From an uncultured Bacteroidota bacterium (GTDB taxonomy: Bacteria; Bacteroidota; Bacteroidia; Chitinophagales; Chitinophagaceae): DNA of 6,852 nucleotides. Below the pieces are notes generated by a model. The model ran no database searches, was not told the origin of the DNA, and saw only the letters and a program-made list of their open reading frames with translations. The position numbers and the translations under genes are program-made. This document shows positions 1 through 6,703 of this stretch, in pieces. Every line of letters starts with the position of its first letter. Position 1 is the first letter of the stretch. The stretch is from contig CAIRSV010000326.1 of the NCBI GenBank assembly GCA_903881265.1, forward strand, positions 1-6,852, in the 5' to 3' direction.

Positions 1-777
1 CGCGCAAATACGACGGCCTTCTTCTTTTGCTTTATTGACAGTCTTACACGCATACTCATCAACGGCGTAATACTCGGCATCCATCTTGTGCTTCGTTAGG
101 TCTTCCACTTCAATAGGTCTGAACGTTCCAAGTCCTGTGTGTAAGGTGACCTCAGCAAAACGTACGCCTTTGATTTCAAGTCGCTTAATTAATTCCTTAC
201 TAAAATGCAAGCCTGCTGTCGGCGCTGCTACCGCACCTTCGTTTTTTGCATAGACTGTCTGATAACGATCTTTGTCTGATTCTTCAGGTTTACGCTTGAT
301 GTATTTAGGCAATGGGGTTTCACCCATATTGTCTAGGATGGTTTTTAGTTCATCATTTGATCCTTCAAATAAGAAACGAATGGTACGACCCCGTGAGGTG
401 GTATTATCCACGACCTCGGCCACTAATGAGTTATCTGCACCAAAATAAAGCTTATTACCAACGCGAATCTTACGAGCCGGTTCAACGATGACATCCCACA
501 AGCGGTTTTGTTTGTTTAATTCTCGTAATAAAAACACTTCAATTTTAGCGCCGGTCTTTTCTTTACGACCATACAAACGAGCGTTAAAAACCTTGGTATT
601 ATTGGCTATCATCACATCCTTGTCATCAAAATAGTCTTTGACGTCTTTGAAGAGTTTGTGTTCAATTTTACCTGTGTCTTTATGCACCACCATCAATTTA
701 CTTTCATCTCTGTTCTTGGCTGGATATTGCGCAATCAAGTTTAAGGGTAAATCGTAAACGTATGATGATAACTTCAT
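1..777 (-). CDS. queA: S-adenosylmethionine:tRNA ribosyltransferase-isomerase QueA (partial, C-terminus off the left edge)
   Basis: QueA transfers and isomerises the ribosyl group of S-adenosylmethionine onto preQ1 at wobble position 34 of GUN-anticodon tRNAs, giving epoxyqueuosine, the penultimate step of queuosine synthesis in the cytoplasm. I translated 259 in-frame codons from an ATG (CAT at 775-777) to base 1 with no stop. The family is about 350 residues long, so roughly 90 C-terminal residues lie outside the window. Visible family signatures are the N-terminal YDLPLNLIAQYP (residues 8-19), MIANNTKVFNARLYG (56-70), GAVAAPTAGLHFS (181-193) and HTGLGTFRPIEVEDLTKHKM (213-232). The start is A-rich upstream without a Shine-Dalgarno sequence, as is usual in Bacteroidota. 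It is separated by 160 nt from the DUF3109 gene on the same strand, so it probably has its own promoter. Identification is by recognised conserved motifs and is close to certain. Confidence 0.97.
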   Translation of the reverse strand, partial: MKLSSYVYDLPLNLIAQYPAKNRDESKLMVVHKDTGKIEHKLFKDVKDYFDDKDVMIANNTKVFNARLYGRKEKTGAKIEVFLLRELNKQNRLWDVIVEPARKIRVGNKLYFGADNSLVAEVVDNTTSRGRTIRFLFEGSNDELKTILDNMGETPLPKYIKRKPEESDKDRYQTVYAKNEGAVAAPTAGLHFSKELIKRLEIKGVRFAEVTLHTGLGTFRPIEVEDLTKHKMDAEYYAVDEYACKTVNKAKEEGRRICA

Positions 778-799
778 GTTTTATAATTTTTTAAGGACG

Positions 800-832
800 C
801 GAAAATAGTGAAAATATGCCAACATGGAGCAA
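800..832 (-). promoter_or_regulatory. Possible promoter of queA
   Basis: On the minus strand, TATTTTCG (800-807) matches the Bacteroidota -7 consensus TAnnTTTG at all but one position. A TTG (830-832) sits 22 bp upstream as a possible -33 element. The box ends 22 nt before the queA ATG, which would give a short leader. The motif is weak in AT-rich DNA, so this is tentative. Confidence 0.25.
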
Positions 833-937
833 TTTAATCTAAAACAGGCAAAAGACATAGGGCAAAATGATATTTGGGATCAATAATAGCGGCTGTTTCC
901 TATGAAATAGTTCTTTTATTACCGATCAGCATAGCCA

Positions 938-1519
938 TTATTTGTCGCCTTTGTGTTTCATCTCAGCAACTTTTTCAATGGCGCCGTAAAATGCTTCGCC
1001 ATATTTTCGGATGAGGGGTTCTTTCAAGAATTCGTATACTTTGACACCCAGTTTTCTCCCAAGGGTGCACGCAGGTGCGCACATCAATTGTCTAGGCTGA
1101 TAATTAAGGGCCATGTACTTGGCATTTTTTGTTTCGCGGATAGGGTAGAGGTGACACGAAATAGGTTTCTTAAAATCAGTCTTCCCCTCGAGATAGGCCT
1201 TCTCAATGAGGCACTTGACAATACCCGCGCCATCGGTATACCCATACACGCAGATGCCGCCATTGACAGCCGGTGTTACATACCCAAAATCTTCATCGGT
1301 GGTATGTGTGCCTACACGGTTGATTTCAGCTTGCGCTTCAGGCGTTAATTCATCTTTGATGAGTTTGTATACCTCTTTGACTTTCTTTAGTTCATCCTTA
1401 TTGAGCGGCGCTCCGGCATCGCCATCGACACAGCAACCACCTTTGCATTTTTCAAGATTGCAGACAAATTCTTCATCCAGTATTTCATCACTTATCAAAA
1501 TATCATCTATGATTATCAT
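938..1519 (-). CDS. DUF3109 family cysteine-rich protein
   Basis: This 193-residue protein of unknown function belongs to the DUF3109 family, common in Bacteroidota and related to the YkgJ-type metal-chelating cysteine cluster proteins. Its N-terminal block CNLEKCKGGCCVDGDAGAPL (residues 20-39) is the family hallmark. Further cysteines sit at 90, 103, 122, 147 and 151, nine in all, with a CHLYPIR motif at 122-128. The pattern suggests binding of zinc or an iron-sulfur cluster, but no ligand can be assigned from sequence. No signal peptide or membrane segment is seen, so it is probably cytoplasmic. I chose the ATG at 1519 because it forms an ATGA overlap with the gldD stop and because family members, as I recall them, begin M-I-x-I-D. 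An ATG three codons upstream (1528) is the alternative and gives 196 residues. The overlap implies translational coupling with gldD. The family call is firm; the function is unknown. Confidence 0.9.
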   Translation of the reverse strand: MIIIDDILISDEILDEEFVCNLEKCKGGCCVDGDAGAPLNKDELKKVKEVYKLIKDELTPEAQAEINRVGTHTTDEDFGYVTPAVNGGICVYGYTDGAGIVKCLIEKAYLEGKTDFKKPISCHLYPIRETKNAKYMALNYQPRQLMCAPACTLGRKLGVKVYEFLKEPLIRKYGEAFYGAIEKVAEMKHKGDK

Positions 1520-2130
1520 CTTGTCCATTTTAGTGTGTTGATTAAATGTTCAACATCCTTGCGCATGAAATCATTCAATGGTTTCAATGAATCGACATTG
1601 GGTGTTGAATTAAAATAAAGGGCTCCGCGAATAAAATGTCTAACAGAATCTGTCGCATAAAACTGAAGAGCCGAAGCGGCATTGCCACCTACGTCATAAT
1701 AAAGTCCGTGTACATTATTGGAGGTATGAAACACATTTTTTTCGTTGATATAGTTCGCTTTCTTTGAGTGATAATGCGACATATTATACGAATCGTTCAA
1801 TAAATTCGCCAAGGTATTTTGTCCGTTGATTTCTTTGTAGCTGATATAAATTTTAGCATTCAATGATTCCATGGTAACATTGATCCACCAAGGGTTTTCG
1901 GTCTTCTGGTCAAAAAACATGCTGTCCTTTTCTATAATGGCATACGTCGGTATTTCAAATTGATAGGGATATCCAGTCTGATGAAATAAGGTGTATTTTT
2001 TCTCAGGGAAATTGATCTTGAAATAACCTCTAGGCTTGGGTATATAAGTTGGTTCATCGCAACTTTGAATGCTTAGTATGAATCCGAAAATTAAAAGAAT
2101 CGAAAAAAGTTTGTGCGTCAATAGTGACAT
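1516..2130 (-). CDS. gldD: Gliding motility lipoprotein GldD
   Basis: GldD is a lipoprotein needed for gliding in Flavobacterium johnsoniae and associated with the Bacteroidota gliding/T9SS apparatus; its biochemical role is not known. From the ATG at 2130 the protein has 204 residues. It has a short basic N-terminus, a hydrophobic stretch (about 8-20) and a lipobox ending SIQSC with the lipidated cysteine at 24. Family-typical blocks follow: PKPRGYFKINFPEKKY (31-46), NPWWINVTM (79-87), AKIYISYK (92-99), GNAASALQFYATDS (149-162), HFIRGALYFNSTPNVDSL (165-182) and the C-terminal LINTLKW. The frame is open nine codons further upstream to a TTG at 2157. I reject that start because it would put a polar extension ahead of the signal peptide and overlap the upstream gene by 14 nt. 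The ATG start leaves a 13 nt gap after the secreted propeller gene, so the two are probably co-transcribed. The usual partner gldE is not in this window. Confidence 0.95.
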   Translation of the reverse strand: MSLLTHKLFSILLIFGFILSIQSCDEPTYIPKPRGYFKINFPEKKYTLFHQTGYPYQFEIPTYAIIEKDSMFFDQKTENPWWINVTMESLNAKIYISYKEINGQNTLANLLNDSYNMSHYHSKKANYINEKNVFHTSNNVHGLYYDVGGNAASALQFYATDSVRHFIRGALYFNSTPNVDSLKPLNDFMRKDVEHLINTLKWTR

Positions 2131-2143
2131 AGTTGATGTATGA

Positions 2144-4963
2144 TTAATGTCGGACAATAAAATGCTTGACTTGTTTTCTATTATCAGATGTATAATAACT
2201 TATAAAATAATGCCCGTTTGGATATCTTGATACATCGAGCACTTGTGTGAAGACATTATTATAATTGATGCCATTACTTAATGCTGTAATACGGCGACCG
2301 CTAATATCATAGACTTCGGTATTGTACAAGTTGGTATTTGTAGCGTCAAACGAAAAATAAATTTTATCAGAGGCTGGATTCGGATAGGCTGTTAATTCAG
2401 ACGATGTATTGGCGGCTACCGGTGGTATCTTGCCTGTATAGTAACTTTCAAATGTGCCGCTGCCGTGCGTGGCCACAGCGACATAACCATCACTTGGTCT
2501 AACCTTGATATCCGTTACAATAGCGGCCCCAATTTTGTCAGCGCTTTCTTGTTTCCATACCGTTTTGTTGATGGCGCTAGAAGCACTCGCTGCAAGAATT
2601 AAGGTGTCTGTTGAAAACAAGCCTATACTTGTTCCTGCAAAATAGGTTCGCTTGCCATTAGCACCAACTAGAATTTTCACACAGCGAATCGACGGGTCGG
2701 CGCCAGTTGGGTTCGCAGTTGAGCTTTCAAGATTGCCACCCACAAAATACCAATTCATCCCATAATCATTACTGAAGAAGAGGCTGTTAATTTTATAATT
2801 AGAAAAACAGATCAATACATTTTTTGCACTATCCGGGTCTACTGCAATACTACTCACAAAACCACCGCCCAGCAGACGTTTCGTAATAGTGTCTAATTTG
2901 ATGTATTTCGGATCGCCCGTATTGGCTTGGTCGATGCGGTACATCTCTTTATTGCTTGTGCCGAAGTAGAGTATATTCGGTTCATTGCTTGAAACAGCCA
3001 ATGAAGTAATTTCTGCAACAGTGGTATTAGCGGTTCCAAAGTTCGGCGTGGTGATGGTATCAGACAGGATGGTCCAGCCTGTTTTTAATTGCGAATAGTC
3101 ATTATTCACCGCCAACGAATTTAGATTGTTCAACCGTGCAATTCGTTTGCCGATTGGCATGTACAGAAAATTATTATTATTGGGGTCAACAATGAACGGG
3201 TTGATGAATGCATAGTCAGCCTTTTCAAAACCAAAGGGATCAATACGGCGTCGTGCAAGTAAGTGACCGTGTTTGTCAAGTTCAACTTTTACCATACGCC
3301 CTTGTTGTATACTCATCACGAAATACTCCTTATTAGGCGCGATATAATTGTATGCTCCATCGCCATTAACAGGCATCACCCACGAATGTTTTGAATCACT
3401 GGTATTGGAGACATAATTTCCATTGTCCTGAAAACCACCGACCATCCATTGGTCATACGCGCTGTTTTCATCAATGGCTATACTATAAAGTTGTGATGTC
3501 ACATAGCCCATACTTCTGTCTTGCCATTCAACTGTTGGCGCATTGATATTGTCGGTAAATTTCACACCGCCATCACTCACAGAATACGCTTTCTTTGGAT
3601 CGCTTTTCAAGAAGATAAGATCGTGTTGGTCGGGATGATGATTGAGATACACCGTGAAGAAGGGGACTGTCGTACCAATACCATAGCCTCCGATTTGTTT
3701 GATATGATCAGGTGTGGTGAAGGCATCTGTTGATCGGTACACATTGGTGCCTCCAATAATTAAGGTTGATGTACCCGGTTGCATTTTGACAAATAAATCA
3801 TAGCCTCCTTGACAATTGAATCGGTCAAATGGATTGGTTGAATTTACTGGAAGATTAGGTGATAAGTTGGTCCATTGACCACCAGCTCCTGTGCCATCGC
3901 CGCTGATATAGGTATACTTATAGAGCGACACATATTCTTTGCTTCCTTCATAATTAGCTGTTACAACGCCGCCACTTGAATCGGTTGGAAGCTCACTCAG
4001 AAAGTACACTTCATTTTCGTTGGATGGATTGATTTCAATGACGGTTCTATCGGCCGATTTTAAAAAGGAAGGGGTAATGTCGGTGAATTTGAGTCCGTCA
4101 GCTGATCGAAAGAATCCTCTTGTGTTTGTTCCGTCAGTGCTCAAGGACGCATACACCAATCCTTTCGAAGACACACGGACATCTGTAAAATACGAATCGT
4201 TGCCGCTACCTACTACGGCTTTCCATGTTTTTCCGGTGTCTTTGCTACGATAAATAGTGCCGTATGTAGCCATATACAAACAGGCTGCAATCGAATCAAC
4301 TGGCGAAGCCGCAATGCGCCATCCACCTTGAAAACTTGTAGAGAATGTACTTGGAGTGCCCGACGCGGTTGATGTAATGGGTGTCCATGTTGAACCGTTA
4401 TCGAGCGATTTGAATGCACCGTCGCCAAGATAGAATGAACCGCCACCACTCGCTGAGGTGCCGTAAATTTCTCCTGATAACGCATACCAAAGATTGGTCT
4501 TGCCTGGTCTAGGGTCTTGCGTAATACTCACAACGCCGGGGTGACCGTTCACATCACTCACGCGTTTCCATGAAACGCCGCCATCTGTACTTTGCCATAT
4601 ACCACCTGAAACGCCACCGGCCAAGATATGTTTTTCGTCGTTGACATCAATCGCGATGGCTCTTGTGCGGCCACCTACATTCCAAGGGCCACGGTTGTTC
4701 CAGATAGCACCGCGACCTTTTTTGGTTGGGAAGCTAGCCTGTAATGCGTGTAAGAATTCGATATTTTGGTATGCTATCCCAGCAGGAATTTCACCTGTCA
4801 AGGGGTCTGCCAACATCTTCGTTTCTAATGCCACACGTTCGGCATTTTCTTCAAGAGGGTTCTCTGCATCCTGTTCAGTAAGGCCTATCGCTCCGGGTAA
4901 AAAATAAAAAGCAGCAGACAGAAATACGACGAGGATGATCGATAACGAAAAACGATGTTGCAT
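2144..4963 (-). CDS. Secreted Asp-box (BNR/sortilin-like) beta-propeller protein with T9SS type A sorting domain
   Basis: This is a large exported protein of 939 residues. It begins with a signal peptide (hydrophobic about 8-27). Next comes a conserved N-terminal segment typical of these proteins, DPLTGEIPAGIAYQNIEF (53-70), then GPWNVGGRTRAIAID (92-106), where the propeller starts. Clear Asp-box motifs (S/T-x-D-x-G-x-x-W) are STDGGVSW (125-132), SLDNGSTW (186-193), SKDTGKTW (240-247) and SNDYGMNW (731-738), with degenerate copies near 286-293 and 461-469. They mark repeated beta-propeller blades like those of sortilin/VPS10 and sialidases. No sialidase catalytic set could be recognised, so an enzymatic role should not be assumed. 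The C-terminus (about 858-939) is a type A sorting domain: YPNPASDK, VYDISGRRI, LDVSRYPNGHYFISY and a final KHFIVRH. The protein should therefore cross the outer membrane by the T9SS and be anchored or released there. It is the first gene of a likely operon with gldD and the DUF3109 gene. The substrate or binding partner is unknown. Confidence 0.9.
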   Translation of the reverse strand: MQHRFSLSIILVVFLSAAFYFLPGAIGLTEQDAENPLEENAERVALETKMLADPLTGEIPAGIAYQNIEFLHALQASFPTKKGRGAIWNNRGPWNVGGRTRAIAIDVNDEKHILAGGVSGGIWQSTDGGVSWKRVSDVNGHPGVVSITQDPRPGKTNLWYALSGEIYGTSASGGGSFYLGDGAFKSLDNGSTWTPITSTASGTPSTFSTSFQGGWRIAASPVDSIAACLYMATYGTIYRSKDTGKTWKAVVGSGNDSYFTDVRVSSKGLVYASLSTDGTNTRGFFRSADGLKFTDITPSFLKSADRTVIEINPSNENEVYFLSELPTDSSGGVVTANYEGSKEYVSLYKYTYISGDGTGAGGQWTNLSPNLPVNSTNPFDRFNCQGGYDLFVKMQPGTSTLIIGGTNVYRSTDAFTTPDHIKQIGGYGIGTTVPFFTVYLNHHPDQHDLIFLKSDPKKAYSVSDGGVKFTDNINAPTVEWQDRSMGYVTSQLYSIAIDENSAYDQWMVGGFQDNGNYVSNTSDSKHSWVMPVNGDGAYNYIAPNKEYFVMSIQQGRMVKVELDKHGHLLARRRIDPFGFEKADYAFINPFIVDPNNNNFLYMPIGKRIARLNNLNSLAVNNDYSQLKTGWTILSDTITTPNFGTANTTVAEITSLAVSSNEPNILYFGTSNKEMYRIDQANTGDPKYIKLDTITKRLLGGGFVSSIAVDPDSAKNVLICFSNYKINSLFFSNDYGMNWYFVGGNLESSTANPTGADPSIRCVKILVGANGKRTYFAGTSIGLFSTDTLILAASASSAINKTVWKQESADKIGAAIVTDIKVRPSDGYVAVATHGSGTFESYYTGKIPPVAANTSSELTAYPNPASDKIYFSFDATNTNLYNTEVYDISGRRITALSNGINYNNVFTQVLDVSRYPNGHYFISYYTSDNRKQVKHFIVRH
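2147..2390 (-). other. T9SS type A C-terminal sorting domain coding segment
   Basis: The last 81 or so codons of the propeller gene encode the secretion tail. It carries the YPNPASDK entry motif (860-867), a beta-strand motif VYDISGRRI (884-892), the LDVSRYPNGHYFISY block (909-923) and a basic-hydrophobic end, KHFIVRH. In known T9SS cargo this domain is recognised by the outer-membrane translocon and removed on export. Its presence implies that the host encodes a working T9SS elsewhere in the genome. Confidence 0.85.
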
Positions 4964-5091
4964 AGTATAGAAGTAGATTAAAGTATAAATGTAGTTTCTT
5001 TTGACAGAAAGAAAAAAAACTGAAGCCCCCGATACGATAGCTGAAGTGCGGTACGCTAGGGTATTGTTTGCAAGGCGAAGTTGGGTCTATC

Positions 5092-5802
5092 TTATTTAAG
5101 ATTGTGATAGACTTTCTGTACGTCTTCATCTTGTTCGATTCGATCCACTAATTTAAGCACCTCTTCTGATTGTTCATCATTGAGTTCCACAGTGTTTAAA
5201 GGGATGCGCGTCAGTTCGGCTGAAATTGGTGTGATATTTTTGGCTTCCAAAAACTCATTCATTTTCCCGAAGTCGTTGTAGTTGGTTCGTACAATGATAT
5301 TGCCTTCTGCATCTTCACCTATTTCTTCCATGCCGTGGTCGATACTTTCTAATTCAAGTTCGTCAAGGTCGATATTTTCATTTTTCAATTTGAATTCGCC
5401 CATACGATTAAACAAAAAGGCTACCGAACCGCTATTACCCATACCGCCATTTCCTTTATTAAAGGCAGCGCGCACATTGGCAACTGTTCGTGTTGTATTG
5501 TCGGTGGCAGTTTCAACTAATACGGCTACACCATGTGGTCCGAAACCTTCGTAAAGGACTTCCTCGTAATTGGTTGTGTCTTTGCCCATGGCGCGTTTGA
5601 TGGCGGCTTCAACACGGTCTTTCGGCATGTTGCAGGCCTTCGCATTGAGGTAGCATCTTCGCAACGCCGGATTATTATCCACGTCCGGACCCGATGCTTT
5701 CACTGCAATCGCGATTTCTTTTCCGATACGGGTGAAATCTTTTGCCATTTTGTCCCATCGTGCAAACATGGCTCCTTTACGTACTTCGAATATTCTTCCC
5801 AT
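5092..5802 (-). CDS. YebC/PmpR (TACO1) family protein
   Basis: This 236-residue cytoplasmic protein is annotated in most genomes as a DNA-binding transcriptional regulator. Work on bacterial YebC and mitochondrial TACO1 instead supports a ribosome-associated role that helps translation through difficult stretches such as proline runs. Family blocks are NAKACNMPKDRVEAAIKRA (53-71), YEGFGPHGVAVLVETATDN (84-102), TRTVANVRAAFNKGNGGMG (104-122) and SGSVAFLF (124-131), with an acidic C-terminal third. The N-terminus MGRIFEVRKGAMFARWDKMAK replaces the AGHSKWxNIKHRK motif of the classical YebC form; this variant is, as I recall, normal for Bacteroidota. The length matches the family. The ATG at 5802 is supported by this conserved MGRxFExRK start. 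The gene is divergent from the exported protein at 5952 and lies 128 nt upstream of the propeller gene on the same strand. Which molecular function holds in this organism is an inference. Confidence 0.95.
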   Translation of the reverse strand: MGRIFEVRKGAMFARWDKMAKDFTRIGKEIAIAVKASGPDVDNNPALRRCYLNAKACNMPKDRVEAAIKRAMGKDTTNYEEVLYEGFGPHGVAVLVETATDNTTRTVANVRAAFNKGNGGMGNSGSVAFLFNRMGEFKLKNENIDLDELELESIDHGMEEIGEDAEGNIIVRTNYNDFGKMNEFLEAKNITPISAELTRIPLNTVELNDEQSEEVLKLVDRIEQDEDVQKVYHNLK

Positions 5803-5828
5803 TGTTACTTCGTTTATTTTGTGGTGGG

Positions 5829-5836
5829 CAAATTTA
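5829..5836 (-). promoter_or_regulatory. Putative -7 promoter element of yebC
   Basis: The minus strand reads TAAATTTG, a full match to the Bacteroidota -7 consensus TAnnTTTG. It ends 26 nt before the yebC ATG, a sensible place for a short leader. I see no clear TTTG or TTG -33 element at 17-23 bp upstream, so the assignment rests on the -7 box and its position only. Confidence 0.45.
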
Positions 5837-5904
5837 ATCAGATTTTCGGAATAATGTCATTCGATTCTCTCTTGTGATGAATTCCCATTTGATCACCTAA
5901 ACTC

Positions 5905-5918
5905 TTTTATTTATAAAA
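5905..5918. repeat. Short AT-only inverted repeat in the divergent intergenic region
   Basis: TTTTA (5905-5909) and TAAAA (5914-5918) form a perfect 5 bp inverted repeat around a 4-nt TTTA centre. It sits between the divergent yebC and 5952 genes, close to the presumed -33 zone of the latter. It could be an operator half-site pair or simply a chance feature of AT-rich DNA. Confidence 0.2.
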
Positions 5919-5926
5919 TCACAATG

Positions 5927-5934
5927 TACCTTTA
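5927..5934 (+). promoter_or_regulatory. Possible -7 promoter element of the 5952 gene
   Basis: TACCTTTA differs from TAnnTTTG only at the last base. It lies 17 nt ahead of the ATG at 5952, so the leader would be very short. An AT-rich inverted repeat lies just upstream (5905-5918), about where a -33 element would fall, and no TTTG is present there. Confidence 0.25.
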
Positions 5935-5951
5935 ATCTAAAATAACAGATC

Positions 5952-6635
5952 ATGTTCAGATGCACGGCAATTACCTTCTTCTTTATCGGATTCGCTCTTT
6001 TTTCATCCGCACAGGCAACTGATAGCGTGTCGACTTCAATCAACAAAAGTAGGTATCAACCACCATCGGTTATTTTATTTATGCTACACTTGTCGACCAA
6101 TAAAATAGAAGGGTTGAGGCGAAGAGGGATGGAACGTGATATTCCTATGGTGATGGCTGCTGATAAAGAGACGAATGAATCAATTATGAAGGATTTTGCT
6201 GCGCATTTCACGTATTGTCCTGTGTACTTTTTTTACGACGATAACTATGATAAAGCAACCACTAAACAGTTTGCTGCCATTCAATTTTATACCAGTCAAT
6301 CAATGCCGCAACCGCTCGATCCAACCCAATTGCAATCTATCTATTTTGCAGAAGTTAGTTATGCTGCACCCTCTGCGCAGTTGCCCATTGATAGCAATGC
6401 AGCCAGTCGCAAGATTGACCACTTTCAAGGTGATGAGGATGATGCGGCGAGCAGAAATTACGGCATTAATATGTATGATGCCGATTTTAAGCCCTTGCGG
6501 GGCAAACTGTGTTTCACGGATATTGCTTTACGTCGACGAGGGGCTTTATTCGGGGAGAAGAAATTTGTGTTTGAAGGAGCGCTTCGTTACGAACGAAAAT
6601 TACGTGCGTTGTATAGTAATCCTGTGAACGAATAG
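5952..6635 (+). CDS. Exported protein of unknown function
   Basis: I do not recognise a named domain in this 227-residue protein. It has a clear signal peptide: a basic R3, a hydrophobic core (about 5-17) and a likely cleavage after the AQA at 20-22. No lipobox is present and there is no second membrane segment, so it is probably periplasmic or secreted. The mature part contains LSTNKIEGLRRRGMERDIP (47-65), a basic amphipathic stretch. The most conserved-looking motif is FTYCPVYFFYDDNYDK (86-101), followed by an acidic patch GDEDD (160-164) and GINMYDADFKPLRGKL (171-186). The tail (about 193-219) is rich in Arg and Lys. From memory, a CPVYFFY-type motif recurs in conserved hypothetical proteins of Bacteroidota, but I cannot name a family. 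There is no T9SS sorting tail. It is divergent from yebC, and lpdA follows 68 nt later with its own -7 box, so it is probably monocistronic. That this is a real gene is well supported by the signal peptide, length and placement. Confidence 0.85.
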   Translation: MFRCTAITFFFIGFALFSSAQATDSVSTSINKSRYQPPSVILFMLHLSTNKIEGLRRRGMERDIPMVMAADKETNESIMKDFAAHFTYCPVYFFYDDNYDKATTKQFAAIQFYTSQSMPQPLDPTQLQSIYFAEVSYAAPSAQLPIDSNAASRKIDHFQGDEDDAASRNYGINMYDADFKPLRGKLCFTDIALRRRGALFGEKKFVFEGALRYERKLRALYSNPVNE

Positions 6636-6663
6636 CATATTTTACTTTTTACATCATTTTGCA

Positions 6664-6671
6664 TACTTTTG
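6664..6671 (+). promoter_or_regulatory. Putative -7 promoter element of lpdA
   Basis: TACTTTTG fully matches the Bacteroidota -7 consensus TAnnTTTG and ends 32 nt before the lpdA ATG. The expected -33 zone (about 6637-6648) is T-rich (TTTACTTTTT) but lacks an exact TTTG. A start site near 6678 would give a leader of about 25 nt that is A-rich before the ATG. This suggests lpdA is transcribed independently of the upstream gene. Confidence 0.5.
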
Positions 6672-6703
6672 CCGCTCAACATTTTACAATAAAAAAATAC
6701 GAT

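Noticed and set aside
891..936. Possible hairpin downstream of the DUF3109 gene (GGCT at 891-894 with AGCC at 933-936, and CTAT/ATAG at 900-910).
   Set aside because: The stems are only 4 bp, the outer one has a loop of 38 nt, and no T-run follows on the minus strand.
953..1541. Open frames on the plus strand opposite the DUF3109 gene (953-1348 and 1206-1541).
   Set aside because: They are antisense to a gene with clear family motifs, and their translations show no domain or signal features.
4213..4485. A 90-codon minus-strand frame inside the propeller gene.
   Set aside because: It lies wholly within a well-supported gene in another frame, and its translation is low-complexity His/Gln/Arg-rich.
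5009..5050. Possible intrinsic terminator after yebC: on the minus strand a G-run and CTTCAG are followed by eight T residues.
   Set aside because: No stable stem could be drawn. CTTCAG occurs twice as a direct repeat, not an inverted one, and the T-run alone is not enough.
4875..5129. An 84-codon minus-strand frame spanning the end of yebC and the start of the propeller gene.
   Set aside because: It overlaps both real genes and its translation, rich in Phe, Ser and Tyr, resembles AT-rich noncoding sequence.
6196..6627. A 143-codon plus-strand frame within the exported-protein gene.
   Set aside because: It lies entirely inside the 5952-6635 gene, which has the signal peptide and sensible composition; this frame looks like a shadow.
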